Shown piece by piece: positions 24,445 through 33,580 of a stretch of DNA of 64,000 nucleotides. The notes beneath the pieces are model-generated. The model worked only from the letters and a program-made list of their open reading frames with translations. It did not search any database and was not told where the DNA came from. The first letter of the stretch is position 1. Every line of letters starts with the position of its first letter. The DNA comes from a bacterium (GTDB lineage: Bacteria > Armatimonadota > Fimbriimonadia > Fimbriimonadales > Fimbriimonadaceae), in NCBI GenBank assembly GCA_027485645.1, contig JAIXQR010000007.1:851951-915950 (forward strand). Direction: 5' to 3'. The translations under genes and the position numbers were made by a program.

Positions 24445-25356
24445 ATGAAAGCAAACTCCGTATTAGAAACCATCGGCAGAACCCCGCACGTTCGGATCAA
24501 CCGCCTCTTCGATCCCCGCGTTAACGTCTACATCAAACTCGAACGCGCCAACCCAGGCGGCAGCATCAAAGACCGAATCGCTCTCAGCATGATCGAAGCC
24601 GCCGAGAAGTCCGGCGACCTGAAGCCAGGCGGAACGATCATCGAACCCACCTCCGGAAATACCGGCATTGGCCTCGCCATGGTCGCCGCCGTCAAGGGCT
24701 ATCCCCTCGTGCTCGTCATGCCCGAGTCCATGAGCATCGAGCGCCGCCGCCTTATGGCCGCCTACGGCGCAACCTTCGAGCTCACCCCACGCGAAAAGGG
24801 CATGAAGGGTGCCATCGAAAAAGCCCGCGAACTGGTCGAAGCCACCGAGAACAGCTGGATGCCGATGCAGTTCGATAACCCCGCGAACATCGCCATCCAC
24901 CGAGAAACCACCGCTCAGGAAATCCTAGCTGACTTTCCCGATGGCGTCGATTACGTCATCACTGGCGTCGGCACTGGCGGTCACATCACCGGTGTGGCCG
25001 AGGTTCTGAAAGAGAAATTCCCCGATACCAAGATCTTCGCCGTCGAACCAGAGAAGTCGCCGGTCATTTCGGGCGGCGCGCCGTCTCCGCACAAGCTGCA
25101 AGGCATCGGCGCCGGGTTCATCCCGTCCAACCTGCACGTTGACCTACTCGACGGTGTGATCCAAGTCTCCGAAGAAGACGCCTTCACCTACGCCCAGCGA
25201 GCGGCGAAGGAAGAGGGCCTGTTCATCGGCACATCCTCCGGCGCCTCCCTCGCCGCGGTTGCGAAGCACCTCCCGGAAATCCCGGATGGTGCCACCGTGC
25301 TCACCTTCTGCTACGACACCGGCGAGCGGTATCTGAGCATCGAAGGCCTCTTCTAA
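24445..25356 (+). CDS. cysK: Cysteine synthase A (O-acetylserine sulfhydrylase)
   Basis: A PLP enzyme converting O-acetylserine plus sulfide to cysteine and acetate. The 303-residue length fits. The PLP lysine is in [16 protein letters not shown]; the phosphate-binding [14 protein letters not shown] follows; the C-terminal [14 protein letters not shown] and [11 protein letters not shown] are the usual signatures. The in-frame start at 24445 is used because the upstream 33 codons read across the cysE stop. It follows cysE as a functional pair. The stop overlaps the convergent 5'-nucleotidase stop by 4 bp. Confidence 0.95.
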   Translation: MKANSVLETIGRTPHVRINRLFDPRVNVYIKLERANPGGSIKDRIALSMIEAAEKSGDLKPGGTIIEPTSGNTGIGLAMVAAVKGYPLVLVMPESMSIERRRLMAAYGATFELTPREKGMKGAIEKARELVEATENSWMPMQFDNPANIAIHRETTAQEILADFPDGVDYVITGVGTGGHITGVAEVLKEKFPDTKIFAVEPEKSPVISGGAPSPHKLQGIGAGFIPSNLHVDLLDGVIQVSEEDAFTYAQRAAKEEGLFIGTSSGASLAAVAKHLPEIPDGATVLTFCYDTGERYLSIEGLF

Positions 25357-26879
25357 CGGCTCTCGACGATTCGGCCCTCTGGCTTCATGGCCAGGGGGTT
25401 GTTCGCTTTTAGGAAGGCAATCAGCGCGTCGATGTCGAGGTTCCCGGTATCAACGCGCTTTCCTTTCGCGTTCTTTAGCACCTCGTGCCCATCGCCGCCG
25501 CTGGCGATGAACGAGTTCAGGGCCACCGTGTAGTTCTTTGCAAGGCTCAAGGTCTCGCCACCGATTTTGACCTCGGCGAGCTTGCCGGCAACCACCTTGT
25601 AAGAAGTCCCTCGGCTTGGCAACAGCCGTCCGCCCTTGCCAACGCCAAATTGGATGCTGTCCAGAATCTCTTGTCCGGTGAGCTCGAGCAGAACAATCGT
25701 GTTGCTAAACGGCACAACGCCGATGGCTTCGCCGTAGGTGATCGTCCCGCCGTCGATGCTCGCTCGCACGCCGCCGGCGTTCGTAAATGCGGCCACAGCG
25801 CCTTGCTTCTTCGCTGCTTCCAGCATCGAGTCCGCAATCAAGTTGCCCATCAGGCTTTCGCCTGTCGCGTTTGGCTCTTTGGAAATCTCGTCCTTGGTTT
25901 CGCCGACGGGTTGGTTACCGAGGTCGGCAATCGGTCGCTTCAGCGCGTCCACAACCGACTTCACCGCGAGGTCTTCTTCGATCGTTTCGTCGACGACAAT
26001 CGGCTTGGCTTCATAAACCCGGACAACTTCGCCCTTGTCGTCAAAGTCAGCCTTGAATCGGCCCAGCAACTTGCCCCACTCCCAAGCTTGGAAGACATAT
26101 ACCGTTCGGCCCGTAGAGTCCTTCACCGCCGTCGGATACTCGCCCCGTGATGCTGGGAAGCCCGGCGCGGTGGCGTCACCGACCAGCGAGTGGGAGTGCC
26201 CTCCGACGACCAAATCAACGTGGCGCAGCTTCTTCACGAGCGCGATATCTTCGGCGTAGCCGATGTGCGTCAGCAGGACAATCTTGTTCACTCCGCGCTT
26301 CACCAAGTCGTCAATTTCGGCCTGAACGCTCGCCACAATCGGCTTCAAGGTCACCGTATCTCCCGGTGAACTGATGGCCTTGAGGTCCTCGGTCACCGCA
26401 CCAACGATGCCAACTTCTTCCCCGCCGACTTTCAGCACGGTGGAAGGCTTCACGACGTCCTTCAAACTCGGCTCTTTCGAAAAATCAAGGTTTGCCGAAA
26501 GGACCGGAAAAGCTGCATTCTTCGAGAATCGCGCAATCGGCGGCACGCCACGGTCGAACTCATGGTTCCCAAGCGCCACCGCATCGGGCCGAATCACGTT
26601 CAGCGCGGCAAGGTCGGCCATGCCTTCATAAACGTTAAAGAACAGCGTGCCCTGGAAGATGTCCCCAGCGTTCAGAAAGATCGGGTTCGGGTCACTCGCC
26701 CGGAACTTCTTCACCAGCGTCGCCATTCTCGCGTACCCGCCGTATGGCTTCCGGCTGATGTTCACCGGTTCCAGGTGACTGTGTAGGTCGTTGTTGTGAA
26801 GAACCGTGATCGTGATCGGCCGGTCGGCAAAAGCCAAGGTTGTTGTTGCACAACAAATAAGAGCCGCGAGAAGGCGCAT
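25353..26879 (-). CDS. 5'-nucleotidase / UDP-sugar hydrolase family protein (UshA-like)
   Basis: A 508-residue periplasmic enzyme that hydrolyses nucleotides and UDP-sugars. After a signal peptide ([18 protein letters not shown]) the metallophosphoesterase domain carries [32 protein letters not shown] and [11 protein letters not shown]. The C-terminal 5'-nucleotidase domain includes ETKDEISKE, a nearby [20 protein letters not shown] stretch, [14 protein letters not shown] and [11 protein letters not shown]. These place it in the UshA/CpdB superfamily. The start is ATG at 26879. Convergent with cysK, overlapping by 4 bp. Confidence 0.9.
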   Translation of the reverse strand: MRLLAALICCATTTLAFADRPITITVLHNNDLHSHLEPVNISRKPYGGYARMATLVKKFRASDPNPIFLNAGDIFQGTLFFNVYEGMADLAALNVIRPDAVALGNHEFDRGVPPIARFSKNAAFPVLSANLDFSKEPSLKDVVKPSTVLKVGGEEVGIVGAVTEDLKAISSPGDTVTLKPIVASVQAEIDDLVKRGVNKIVLLTHIGYAEDIALVKKLRHVDLVVGGHSHSLVGDATAPGFPASRGEYPTAVKDSTGRTVYVFQAWEWGKLLGRFKADFDDKGEVVRVYEAKPIVVDETIEEDLAVKSVVDALKRPIADLGNQPVGETKDEISKEPNATGESLMGNLIADSMLEAAKKQGAVAAFTNAGGVRASIDGGTITYGEAIGVVPFSNTIVLLELTGQEILDSIQFGVGKGGRLLPSRGTSYKVVAGKLAEVKIGGETLSLAKNYTVALNSFIASGGDGHEVLKNAKGKRVDTGNLDIDALIAFLKANNPLAMKPEGRIVESR

Positions 26880-26898
26880 GGCTCATTTTGTCCGACGA

Positions 26899-27591
26899 TT
26901 AGGCCGAAAGTCTGGTCGGCGCATCAATTTGAACATCCACGCCGGGAGACCAAGCGGAATGAGTCGGCGCTTCGCTAGTGAGACCTTCAAACCCTGCCGC
27001 AGCAACCAGCTGATCGTCAACGCTCACCGCCTCAAGTTCACAGAAAGTGTACGGCTCATGCCGCACCAAGCCAGTGAGCACCATTCCTTTCCGAAGGCTG
27101 AAGAGCCGGTACCGCTCCAGTAAGAAAGCGTCTAGCGACTCGGGCGAAGCGACTCGAAGCTCCGGCGTTGTCGTGACCACGACTTTCGATTCAATCGCAC
27201 CTCGGGTGCATCGGTACTCAAACTCGCTTCCCCGCCGAACCAAGCTCATCTTCGCCGGAAAATACGGCAGACCAAAAGTCGCCCGCGCGATCCGGCAAGC
27301 GGTCGGGCTCTCGGCATCTAGGCTATAAAACCAAACCCCCGTCTGTCCGTTCGGGGCGATCACATAGGTTCGAACGTTCGTTTCCAGAAAATGGCTCAGC
27401 TTCGGCACAGGCGGTAAGCCGATGGGCCGTACGTTCATCATTCGGAACGGCACTAGCCCGAGGAAGGCCCGATTCTGAAAAGTGTGGACACGGAAGCCAT
27501 CCGGCAACGTGGCTTGAATTCGCGCCGGATCGACTTCGTAATGCACAAACGCCAGATGCCGCCATTGCTGGCGCATCACCGTTAGGCTCAT
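26899..27591 (-). CDS. DUF2071 family protein (YqjF-like)
   Basis: A 230-residue protein matching the DUF2071/YqjF family, which has an acetoacetate-decarboxylase-like fold but unknown function. Supporting features: N-terminal [54 protein letters not shown], a beta segment with [26 protein letters not shown], and the late [18 protein letters not shown]. It starts in an ATGA overlap with the carB stop, so it is probably co-transcribed with carB, although no functional link is known. Confidence 0.82.
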   Translation of the reverse strand: MSLTVMRQQWRHLAFVHYEVDPARIQATLPDGFRVHTFQNRAFLGLVPFRMMNVRPIGLPPVPKLSHFLETNVRTYVIAPNGQTGVWFYSLDAESPTACRIARATFGLPYFPAKMSLVRRGSEFEYRCTRGAIESKVVVTTTPELRVASPESLDAFLLERYRLFSLRKGMVLTGLVRHEPYTFCELEAVSVDDQLVAAAGFEGLTSEAPTHSAWSPGVDVQIDAPTRLSA

Positions 27592-29273
27592 ACCAGGGAC
27601 GGACTCACGGCGTCGTCCTCTTGCTCAAAGGTGCCGTAATAGTAAGGGGTCCGAGATTCAAATTCGCCGGCGCAGGTGTCCACCATCTTAAATACAGGCA
27701 TCACCTGCTGTCGTTTGACCTCTTGCCGCACTTGCTCCAAATAAGTCTCGTCCTCCACGTTGCTTGTGAGAAGCGCCCTAATCGTCGGAGATGGGAAGCC
27801 GATGATGAACGCGTCGTGAATGAGCTGCGCAATCGGCTCTGATTGACCGAGCGTTTCTGCCGCCGTTGCAAGTCGATGCTCGATCACGAGGAGCCGCTGA
27901 ATCTTTCGCAGGAACCACTTGTCGACGCGGCAGATCCGGTTGACTTCATCAACCGTCCAACCACGCCGCAATCCTTCCGCAATCGCCCAAAGCCGCTCGT
28001 CGGTCGGTTGCTTTATAGCGTAGCGAAGGTCCTCGTCGGACATCGCGTCCGTCCCTTGGAACTTGGGATGCCGGAGGTCTTTGCTCTTCACTTCCAATCC
28101 GCGAATTGCCTTCATGAACGCTGCTTCGAACGAACGATCAATCGCCATGACTTCGCCGGTGGCCTTCATCTGGGTGAAGAGGGTTCGGTCGCCGGAGGCG
28201 AACTTATCGAAAGGCCATCGCGGGATTTTGACCACACAGTAGTCCAGAGCCGGCTCAAAAGCGGCTACCGTGGTTCCCGTAACTTGGTTCTGAATTTGGT
28301 CAAGTGTCAAACCAACTGCAATCTTCGCCGCGACGCGTGCAATCGGGTAGCCCGTCGCCTTCGAGGCAAGCGCGGAAGACCGCGAAACGCGGGGGTTGAC
28401 TTCGATGATGTAGTAGTCGAAGCTCTCCGGGTTCAGCGCCATCTGCACGTTACAGCCGCCCTCAATTCCGAGGGCGTTGATGATCTTGAGCGATGCGGTT
28501 CGCATCATGTGATATTCAAGATCGCTCAAGGTCTGGCTCGGCGCAACGACGATGGAGTCGCCCGTATGAACGCCCATCGGGTCGAAGTTCTCCATGTTGC
28601 AGACCGTGATGCAAGTGCCGTTTTTGTCGCGCATCACTTCGTACTCAATCTCCTTCCAGCCGAGGAGCGAGCGTTCCACCATGATCTGCGACCGCATGGA
28701 AAGTTTGAGCCCCTTGCGGCCGATCTCCATCAATTCTTCGGGAGTGTTGGCGATTCCGCCGCCGGTTCCGCCGAGGGTATACGCCGGTCGGATAATGCAG
28801 GGGTAAGGCACAACATCCAGCACCGCGCGCAAATCGTCTTCGGTGTTGATGATCCAGCTTTCGGGCACGGGCTCTTTGATCTCGCGCATCAGGTTCCGGA
28901 AGCTCTCGCGGTCCTCCGCTTTCTTGATCGCGCTAAGCGGTGTACCAAGCACTTTCACGTTGTACTTGTCGAGGATTCCGGCGTCCTCAAGCTGTGTCGC
29001 TAGGTTCAATCCGGTCTGCCCGCCGAGGGTCGGTAGCAAGGCATCGGGCTTTTCGCGGGCAATCACGCGCTCGCAGAAGTCTACGTTTAGCGGCTCAATA
29101 TAGAGAGCATCCGCGACTCCCGGATCGGTCATGATCGTCGCCGGATTACTGTTGATGAGGACCACTTCGTGCCCCTCTTCTTTCAAACTTTTGCAGGCTT
29201 GGGTTCCCGCGTAATCGAACTCCGCCGCTTGGCCAATGACGATTGGCCCGGAGCCGATGACAAGGACTTTCAT
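27588..29273 (-). CDS. carB: Carbamoyl-phosphate synthase large subunit, N-terminal half
   Basis: A 561-residue protein equal to only the first half of CarB (usually about 1070). It carries the carboxy-phosphate ATP-grasp domain ([56 protein letters not shown]) and the oligomerisation domain, ending at [19 protein letters not shown]. In one-chain CarB the second synthetase begins right after that motif, so the break is at the domain boundary. The second half is not in this window; the split resembles the separate halves known in some archaea and thermophiles. Start at 29273: 57 upstream codons do not look like CarB, and TATACT lies 8 nt before it. carA is 2 kb away. Confidence 0.9.
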   Translation of the reverse strand: MKVLVIGSGPIVIGQAAEFDYAGTQACKSLKEEGHEVVLINSNPATIMTDPGVADALYIEPLNVDFCERVIAREKPDALLPTLGGQTGLNLATQLEDAGILDKYNVKVLGTPLSAIKKAEDRESFRNLMREIKEPVPESWIINTEDDLRAVLDVVPYPCIIRPAYTLGGTGGGIANTPEELMEIGRKGLKLSMRSQIMVERSLLGWKEIEYEVMRDKNGTCITVCNMENFDPMGVHTGDSIVVAPSQTLSDLEYHMMRTASLKIINALGIEGGCNVQMALNPESFDYYIIEVNPRVSRSSALASKATGYPIARVAAKIAVGLTLDQIQNQVTGTTVAAFEPALDYCVVKIPRWPFDKFASGDRTLFTQMKATGEVMAIDRSFEAAFMKAIRGLEVKSKDLRHPKFQGTDAMSDEDLRYAIKQPTDERLWAIAEGLRRGWTVDEVNRICRVDKWFLRKIQRLLVIEHRLATAAETLGQSEPIAQLIHDAFIIGFPSPTIRALLTSNVEDETYLEQVRQEVKRQQVMPVFKMVDTCAGEFESRTPYYYGTFEQEDDAVSPSLV

Positions 29274-29281
29274 CGGGCTAC

Positions 29282-29287
29282 AGTATA
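29282..29287 (-). promoter_or_regulatory. -10 box of the carB promoter
   Basis: TATACT on the minus strand, 8 nt before the carB ATG at 29273. Confidence 0.45.
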
Positions 29288-29446
29288 CGCACCGGACCCC
29301 TAAACGAACTTGACCGCTCCTCCGGTTGACCCACCTTTTGGTGTCACCGTTAGCTAAAGCTGGATTACAATGGAGCGAAAATGTTGTTCGTCGCCGGGAA
29401 AACTGAGCAGCATGATGCGATCTGAGTTTCAAAGGAACCGCCACGA

Positions 29447-30082
29447 ATGAGCCAGCGAAAACAAGCCTTCACGCTGATTGAGATTCTCGTCGTGCTCACG
29501 ATTTTGGCGATCCTTGCCGCGCTCATTTTTCCTGTCCTCGCGAATTCTCAGCGAGGGGCCGTTACCGTAGAGGACAAATCAAAGCTGAGACAACTTGCCC
29601 TCGCCCACAACTTGTATGTGGAAACGGTTGGAGACGTGGCCCCTTCCATCGAAGCTCTGATCTCCCATCAGCAATTGCCAAAAGAACTGTGCGCCTCGAA
29701 CCTAGATCAGTTCCCGGAGGGCATGTCAAACGCATTTCGGCGAATCTACGCGGGGCAGGCGCCAGAGGCAAAATACAAAATCACTTTCTTTAGCTTGTCG
29801 ACTTTCGCCATGCTGCCTTCCTTCTTTAAGAATGAGCACGACAAATGCTCAAACATCGGCTACTTCATTTGGCCGCTCGACTTTCCGCATTTTCCTAGCA
29901 ACAACGAAATTGAGATCGAAGGGCCTTACTACCGCGTGACTACCGAAGGCTCACTGCTTAAGAGACGGTTTGCTCCGGTTCGATTTACCGGGCCAAACAA
30001 TTCCCCCGCGACCTGGACGAACTTCAACTTCCTTTTCAGTGACCCGGACAAGGAAACCGAAGAACGATGGCTTCGCCACTAG
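29447..30082 (+). CDS. Prepilin-like protein (type IV pilin/pseudopilin N-terminus)
   Basis: A 211-residue protein with a class III signal: short basic leader, then [25 protein letters not shown], cleaved before Phe, with the usual Glu at position 5 of the mature chain. The region after the helix is soluble, with [17 protein letters not shown]. Its C-terminal half (DGSLLKRR-like [24 protein letters not shown]) resembles that of the prepilin at 50306. AAGGA precedes the ATG. A four-helix membrane gene overlaps its 3' end by 16 bp. Pili, surface display or DNA-uptake roles are possible, but no assembly genes are nearby. Confidence 0.82.
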   Translation: MSQRKQAFTLIEILVVLTILAILAALIFPVLANSQRGAVTVEDKSKLRQLALAHNLYVETVGDVAPSIEALISHQQLPKELCASNLDQFPEGMSNAFRRIYAGQAPEAKYKITFFSLSTFAMLPSFFKNEHDKCSNIGYFIWPLDFPHFPSNNEIEIEGPYYRVTTEGSLLKRRFAPVRFTGPNNSPATWTNFNFLFSDPDKETEERWLRH

Positions 30083-30474
30083 ACCGTCGGCTGCGATTTG
30101 CCATTGTCGTTCTTGGCATCACTCTACTGACGGCAATCTGCAATTTTATTCTTGTACCGGTAGTTTCGGGGCGAGGCGTGTTGCTCAATGGCTTTGGGAG
30201 TGCGCGAGTGCTGACCATCGCCAGCGCCGCAATTCTCGGCTTGCTCTTCACTCGGTACTCCGGCGCAAAGCAGAAGTTGCCCTCCTTACTGTGGAGCGCT
30301 GCCTTAATCGGCATGTTAGGAATTGCGACAAGCTTGGCCAGCCGGTTTCTTCATGGGGCAAGCGGCATTCCCGCCTACCTCGCTCCTATGTATGCCAAGC
30401 ACTTCGTTTCGACAGCGCTCAGTTCCGCGCTCATTCTGTTTCTGGACTCTCAGTATCTTCGGAACAAGAACTAA
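30067..30474 (+). CDS. Small four-helix membrane protein paired with the prepilin
   Basis: A 135-residue protein with about four membrane helices (IVVLGITLLTAICNFILVPVV; VLTIASAAILGLLFT; SLLWSAALIGMLGIATSLAS; FVSTALSSALILFLD). It overlaps the prepilin gene by 16 bp, so translation is coupled. A second prepilin/four-helix pair occurs at 49917-51013, suggesting the two genes form a module. No family is recognised. A role in processing or exporting its prepilin partner is conceivable but unsupported by motifs. Confidence 0.5.
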   Translation: MASPLDRRLRFAIVVLGITLLTAICNFILVPVVSGRGVLLNGFGSARVLTIASAAILGLLFTRYSGAKQKLPSLLWSAALIGMLGIATSLASRFLHGASGIPAYLAPMYAKHFVSTALSSALILFLDSQYLRNKN

Positions 30475-30482
30475 ATCCGCAG

Positions 30483-31346
30483 CTAGAGCCCGTCCTGCTG
30501 GTACCACTCAATGAAATCTTCGAGGGCGAACTTCTCGGCATCGGTGCTTGGTTTGATGCCGTGCCCCATGCCAGGCACAAAAGACAGCTTGGTGCGAACA
30601 CCCAGTTTTTCAAGCTTTTTGTACGCAACTTGGGAGTGTTCAAACTGCACCCATGGATCCTTTTGACCGTGGATAAAGAAGGTCTGACACATGTTCTTAG
30701 TGACAAAGTTCAGGGGGCTAAAAGCCTTAATCCCCGCGGGATACTTCGGGCCAAGTGCTTTTTGCACGATCTTGTAACTCTCCCCTTCCGGCGTCATTTT
30801 GATGCTGAGATCGTGAAGACCCGAGATCGAGAGCACGGTACTGACGTCGCCTTTCACTCCCAGCCACATGCTCAGGTGCCCGCCGGCACTTTCACCTCCG
30901 GCAATGATATGCCTCGTCGAGTAACCGTATTCGTCCGATTTGGACTTTAGGAACTTCACCGCCGCGCGTGCATCCTCAAGGGGAGCGGGCCAATATGCGG
31001 CGGGGGAAAGTCGATAGCTAATTGTCGCGACCGCAAAGTGACGCTGAGCAAAGAACTCCGCCACCTCGGCAAGGTCAGATCGCTTACCCGTAGACCATCC
31101 GCCCCCGTGGATCAAGATGACCAACTCTGGCGCCGCTACTCGGAAGGCATCTGTCGGAGCTTCAGGAATGTAAAGGTCAAGATCGAGCCCTTTCTTGTAC
31201 GTGATGGTAGTCATCTTGAACTTCTTCTCTACCGGAGCCGCCTGGACCGGTTCTTGGGCCGTCGTCTCTTCCTCAAAAACCTCCATCGTTCCGCATCCGG
31301 CCGCAAGGCCAGCAACGATCACTGAAAGGAGGACGCCACGATTCAT
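30483..31346 (-). CDS. Alpha/beta-hydrolase lipoprotein (esterase/lipase)
   Basis: A 287-residue protein. The start at 31346 begins a lipoprotein signal (LLSVIVAGLAAGC); 26 residues of upstream open frame are dropped. The hydrolase motifs are clear: oxyanion hole HGGGWSTG, nucleophile elbow GESAGGHLS (Ser), acid in GQKDPW and His in PGMGHG. This is the BD-FAE/HSL-like carboxylesterase type, acting on small esters or acyl-sugar substrates. It follows carA by 17 bp on the same strand, so the two may share a transcript without an obvious functional link. Confidence 0.82.
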   Translation of the reverse strand: MNRGVLLSVIVAGLAAGCGTMEVFEEETTAQEPVQAAPVEKKFKMTTITYKKGLDLDLYIPEAPTDAFRVAAPELVILIHGGGWSTGKRSDLAEVAEFFAQRHFAVATISYRLSPAAYWPAPLEDARAAVKFLKSKSDEYGYSTRHIIAGGESAGGHLSMWLGVKGDVSTVLSISGLHDLSIKMTPEGESYKIVQKALGPKYPAGIKAFSPLNFVTKNMCQTFFIHGQKDPWVQFEHSQVAYKKLEKLGVRTKLSFVPGMGHGIKPSTDAEKFALEDFIEWYQQDGL

Positions 31347-31363
31347 GCGCCCATTGTAAGGGA

Positions 31364-32470
31364 TCAAGCCTTCGCGTGGCGCATCGCTTCTACAAACTCG
31401 CGGAAGTACGGGCGAGAATCCCACGGTCCGGGCGCTGCTTCTGGGTGGTACTGAATGCTCCGTGCATTCGCATCCGGAATCTCAATTCCCTCTACCGTTT
31501 CGTCGTTCAGGTTAATCTGGCTCACGTTCGCCACCGTGCCGTGCAGCGACTGCGGATCTACCGCGTAGCCGTGATTCTGTGAGGTGATCGTAACCTTCCC
31601 CGATCGAAGGTCCTTGACCGGGTGATTGCTGCCTCGGTGACCGAACTTGAGCTTATAAGTCCGTCCTCCGACCGCGTGGCACAAAAGCTGGTTCCCCAGA
31701 CAGATGCCAAACATCGGCTTCTTGCCCAGAAGCGCTCGGACGGTCTCGATAACCGGCTCCAGCCGCTGTGGGTCGCCGGGTCCAGGGCTCAGCAGAATGC
31801 CATCCGGATTCCACGACAGAATCTCTTCCGCCGAAGTTGAGTGCGGAAACACGATCGGCGCACAGCCTTCGCGATAGAAGCGGCGCAGAATGTTGAACTT
31901 CAACCCGCAATCCAAAACCGCTAAACGAACACGATCAGAGTCTTCCGTGTCTTCAATAGACACCTTGCCCGATCGTCCCCACCGGTACGGCGCAGAAGTC
32001 GAAACCACCGGCACAAAGTCGAGGTCGTCGTATTTGGACGCGTGTTGGAGGGCTGCTTGGGCAGCTTCGAGGGTGTCGGCAATCGCTCCGGTCGTCACAC
32101 CCGCCGTCCGAATCTGCTTGGTCAGAGCCCGCGTATCGATGCCTTGAATGGCCACCGCATTCCGCTCCTTCAAGAACTGATCAAGGCTTCGGTTAGAGCG
32201 CCAGTTGCTCGGAGCCGATTCGGCTTCCTTTACGATCAAACCGGTCGGTTGCAATCGGTCCGACTCCAAATCGTCGTCGTTGATGCCGTAGTTTCCAATT
32301 AGGGGATAGGTGAGAATCACCATCTGACCGGCATAGCTTGGGTCCGTCAGGATTTCTTGGTAACCGGTCATCCCGGTGTTAAAGACCACCTCTCCGGCGG
32401 TAGACCCGCTCGCCCCTAAGGCGCGACCTTCGAAAATGGAACCGTCGCTGAGTACGAGGAAGCGTGTCAA
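31364..32470 (-). CDS. carA: Carbamoyl-phosphate synthase small subunit (glutaminase)
   Basis: A 368-residue CarA, which supplies ammonia from glutamine to CarB for pyrimidine and arginine synthesis. The N-terminal domain shows VVFNTGMTGYQEILTDPSY; the class I glutaminase domain shows LSPGPGDP, the nucleophile Cys in MFGICLGNQLL, the HGYAVD region, and the His/Glu pair in IQYHPEAAPGP. The start is TTG at 32470. It is part of a minus-strand run purF - ApgM-like - carA - esterase. Its partner carB half lies 2 kb further along the same strand, separated by unrelated genes. Confidence 0.95.
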   Translation of the reverse strand: MTRFLVLSDGSIFEGRALGASGSTAGEVVFNTGMTGYQEILTDPSYAGQMVILTYPLIGNYGINDDDLESDRLQPTGLIVKEAESAPSNWRSNRSLDQFLKERNAVAIQGIDTRALTKQIRTAGVTTGAIADTLEAAQAALQHASKYDDLDFVPVVSTSAPYRWGRSGKVSIEDTEDSDRVRLAVLDCGLKFNILRRFYREGCAPIVFPHSTSAEEILSWNPDGILLSPGPGDPQRLEPVIETVRALLGKKPMFGICLGNQLLCHAVGGRTYKLKFGHRGSNHPVKDLRSGKVTITSQNHGYAVDPQSLHGTVANVSQINLNDETVEGIEIPDANARSIQYHPEAAPGPWDSRPYFREFVEAMRHAKA

Positions 32471-32502
32471 TTCAAAAGGAGAGGATACCTGTGTCGGCGG
32501 CC

Positions 32503-33576
32503 TTACTCACTCAAGAAGTTGCGAACGAGGTCCCCGACGTCAATCGGCTTGGCCTCGTGGGCGGTTTCCAAGCTAAACGGAACCGAACCTTCCGCCGGGC
32601 GATAGGTCCTGTATCGGAACGCCAACCCTCTCTCGGCACCGCCGAAAAGCATCAGCAAGTCCAACGGCCGCTCTTTGCGCTCTTCCCGCATCGGACTCAG
32701 GAATCGGTTGTCTAACTCCCGCAACCACCAGCCGACCTCCTCCCACATTCCGTCCGGCGCAAACTTTCCGGGCGATTCGAGCACGAGGTAAGTGGTCGTT
32801 CCATCGCAATGAGCCAGAGCTTTCTCGAACTTAAAGGGCAACCCCAACCCAAGCTCGGATCGAACGGGTCGGAGCCGAACAAGCCGCGCGAGCCCATCCA
32901 TTCTCAGAGAGTCGGTCAGCACTTTGCTCGGCTCTCCTCTCTCAAAGGCCAAGTTAGGCAGTTCCGGTCGACGTCCGTGTCCCCAAGGCCACACCAGGTT
33001 AACGATTGGCTGGCCCTCCTCATGCCGAATCCGATTGAACTCAAGCTCGGAAAGCATATTGAGGCCAGCGTCGATAAATGCCCTCAAGTGCTGCTCACCA
33101 TCGCCATCCGGCAGGTGCGCTGCCCAAGGCTTCCCGATGATTTCATCTGCTACCGTAGTTCCCAGGTCTAGATTCGATTCGACCACGAGCGCATGGTCGT
33201 ACTGCTCTCCCGGCAGGAAAGTAAAAGTTTTTGTATTCAACCGAGGCAAGTTCGCCTTGAGTACAGCTTCTTCCTCTGGTGCCAGTTTGAAAGGCAGTCG
33301 TCGGGCGATTCCAGCTTCGTCACTGAGCAAACTCAGGTGAAAGTTCCAGGCCCGTGCGGGTGGCTCCGCTTTAAGTGCGGCCACGGTCAAGACTCCTGGC
33401 TCGACCACTACTTCTGAAGGCAATCCCAAGTAAGCCAACTCTGGGGTCGCCCCCTGGAGAAGCGGGTTCAGGGCGCGTACTTCGGATTCACCCGCCCAGT
33501 TTCGAGCCAACGACGATTCGAACAAGACGTCGTGTAACGGCAAGTTCGGCAGATGAAGCACCAATCGGCGTTGCAT
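32503..33576 (-). CDS. ApgM-like phosphoglycerate mutase homologue, probably non-catalytic
   Basis: A 357-residue protein resembling the archaeal-type 2,3-bisphosphoglycerate-independent phosphoglycerate mutase, best seen in the conserved C-terminal part: NRIRHEEGQPIVNLVWPWG followed by HGRRPELPNLAFERG (usually N.iR...G.paN.lWlwG.G). The usual N-terminal Asp-Gly metal motif (D-G-x-x-D) is replaced by LHLPNLPLHDV, and the Asp/His cluster that binds the two metals is not evident. It is therefore likely degenerate, perhaps with a regulatory role. It lies 4 bp after purF and 33 bp before carA. The assignment is by partial motifs only. Confidence 0.55.
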   Translation of the reverse strand: MQRRLVLHLPNLPLHDVLFESSLARNWAGESEVRALNPLLQGATPELAYLGLPSEVVVEPGVLTVAALKAEPPARAWNFHLSLLSDEAGIARRLPFKLAPEEEAVLKANLPRLNTKTFTFLPGEQYDHALVVESNLDLGTTVADEIIGKPWAAHLPDGDGEQHLRAFIDAGLNMLSELEFNRIRHEEGQPIVNLVWPWGHGRRPELPNLAFERGEPSKVLTDSLRMDGLARLVRLRPVRSELGLGLPFKFEKALAHCDGTTTYLVLESPGKFAPDGMWEEVGWWLRELDNRFLSPMREERKERPLDLLMLFGGAERGLAFRYRTYRPAEGSVPFSLETAHEAKPIDVGDLVRNFLSE

Positions 33577-33580
33577 AGCG

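Noticed and set aside
27843..29003. Long plus-strand open frame opposite carB
   Set aside because: Antisense shadow; composition and no recognisable motif, while the minus strand is clearly CarB.
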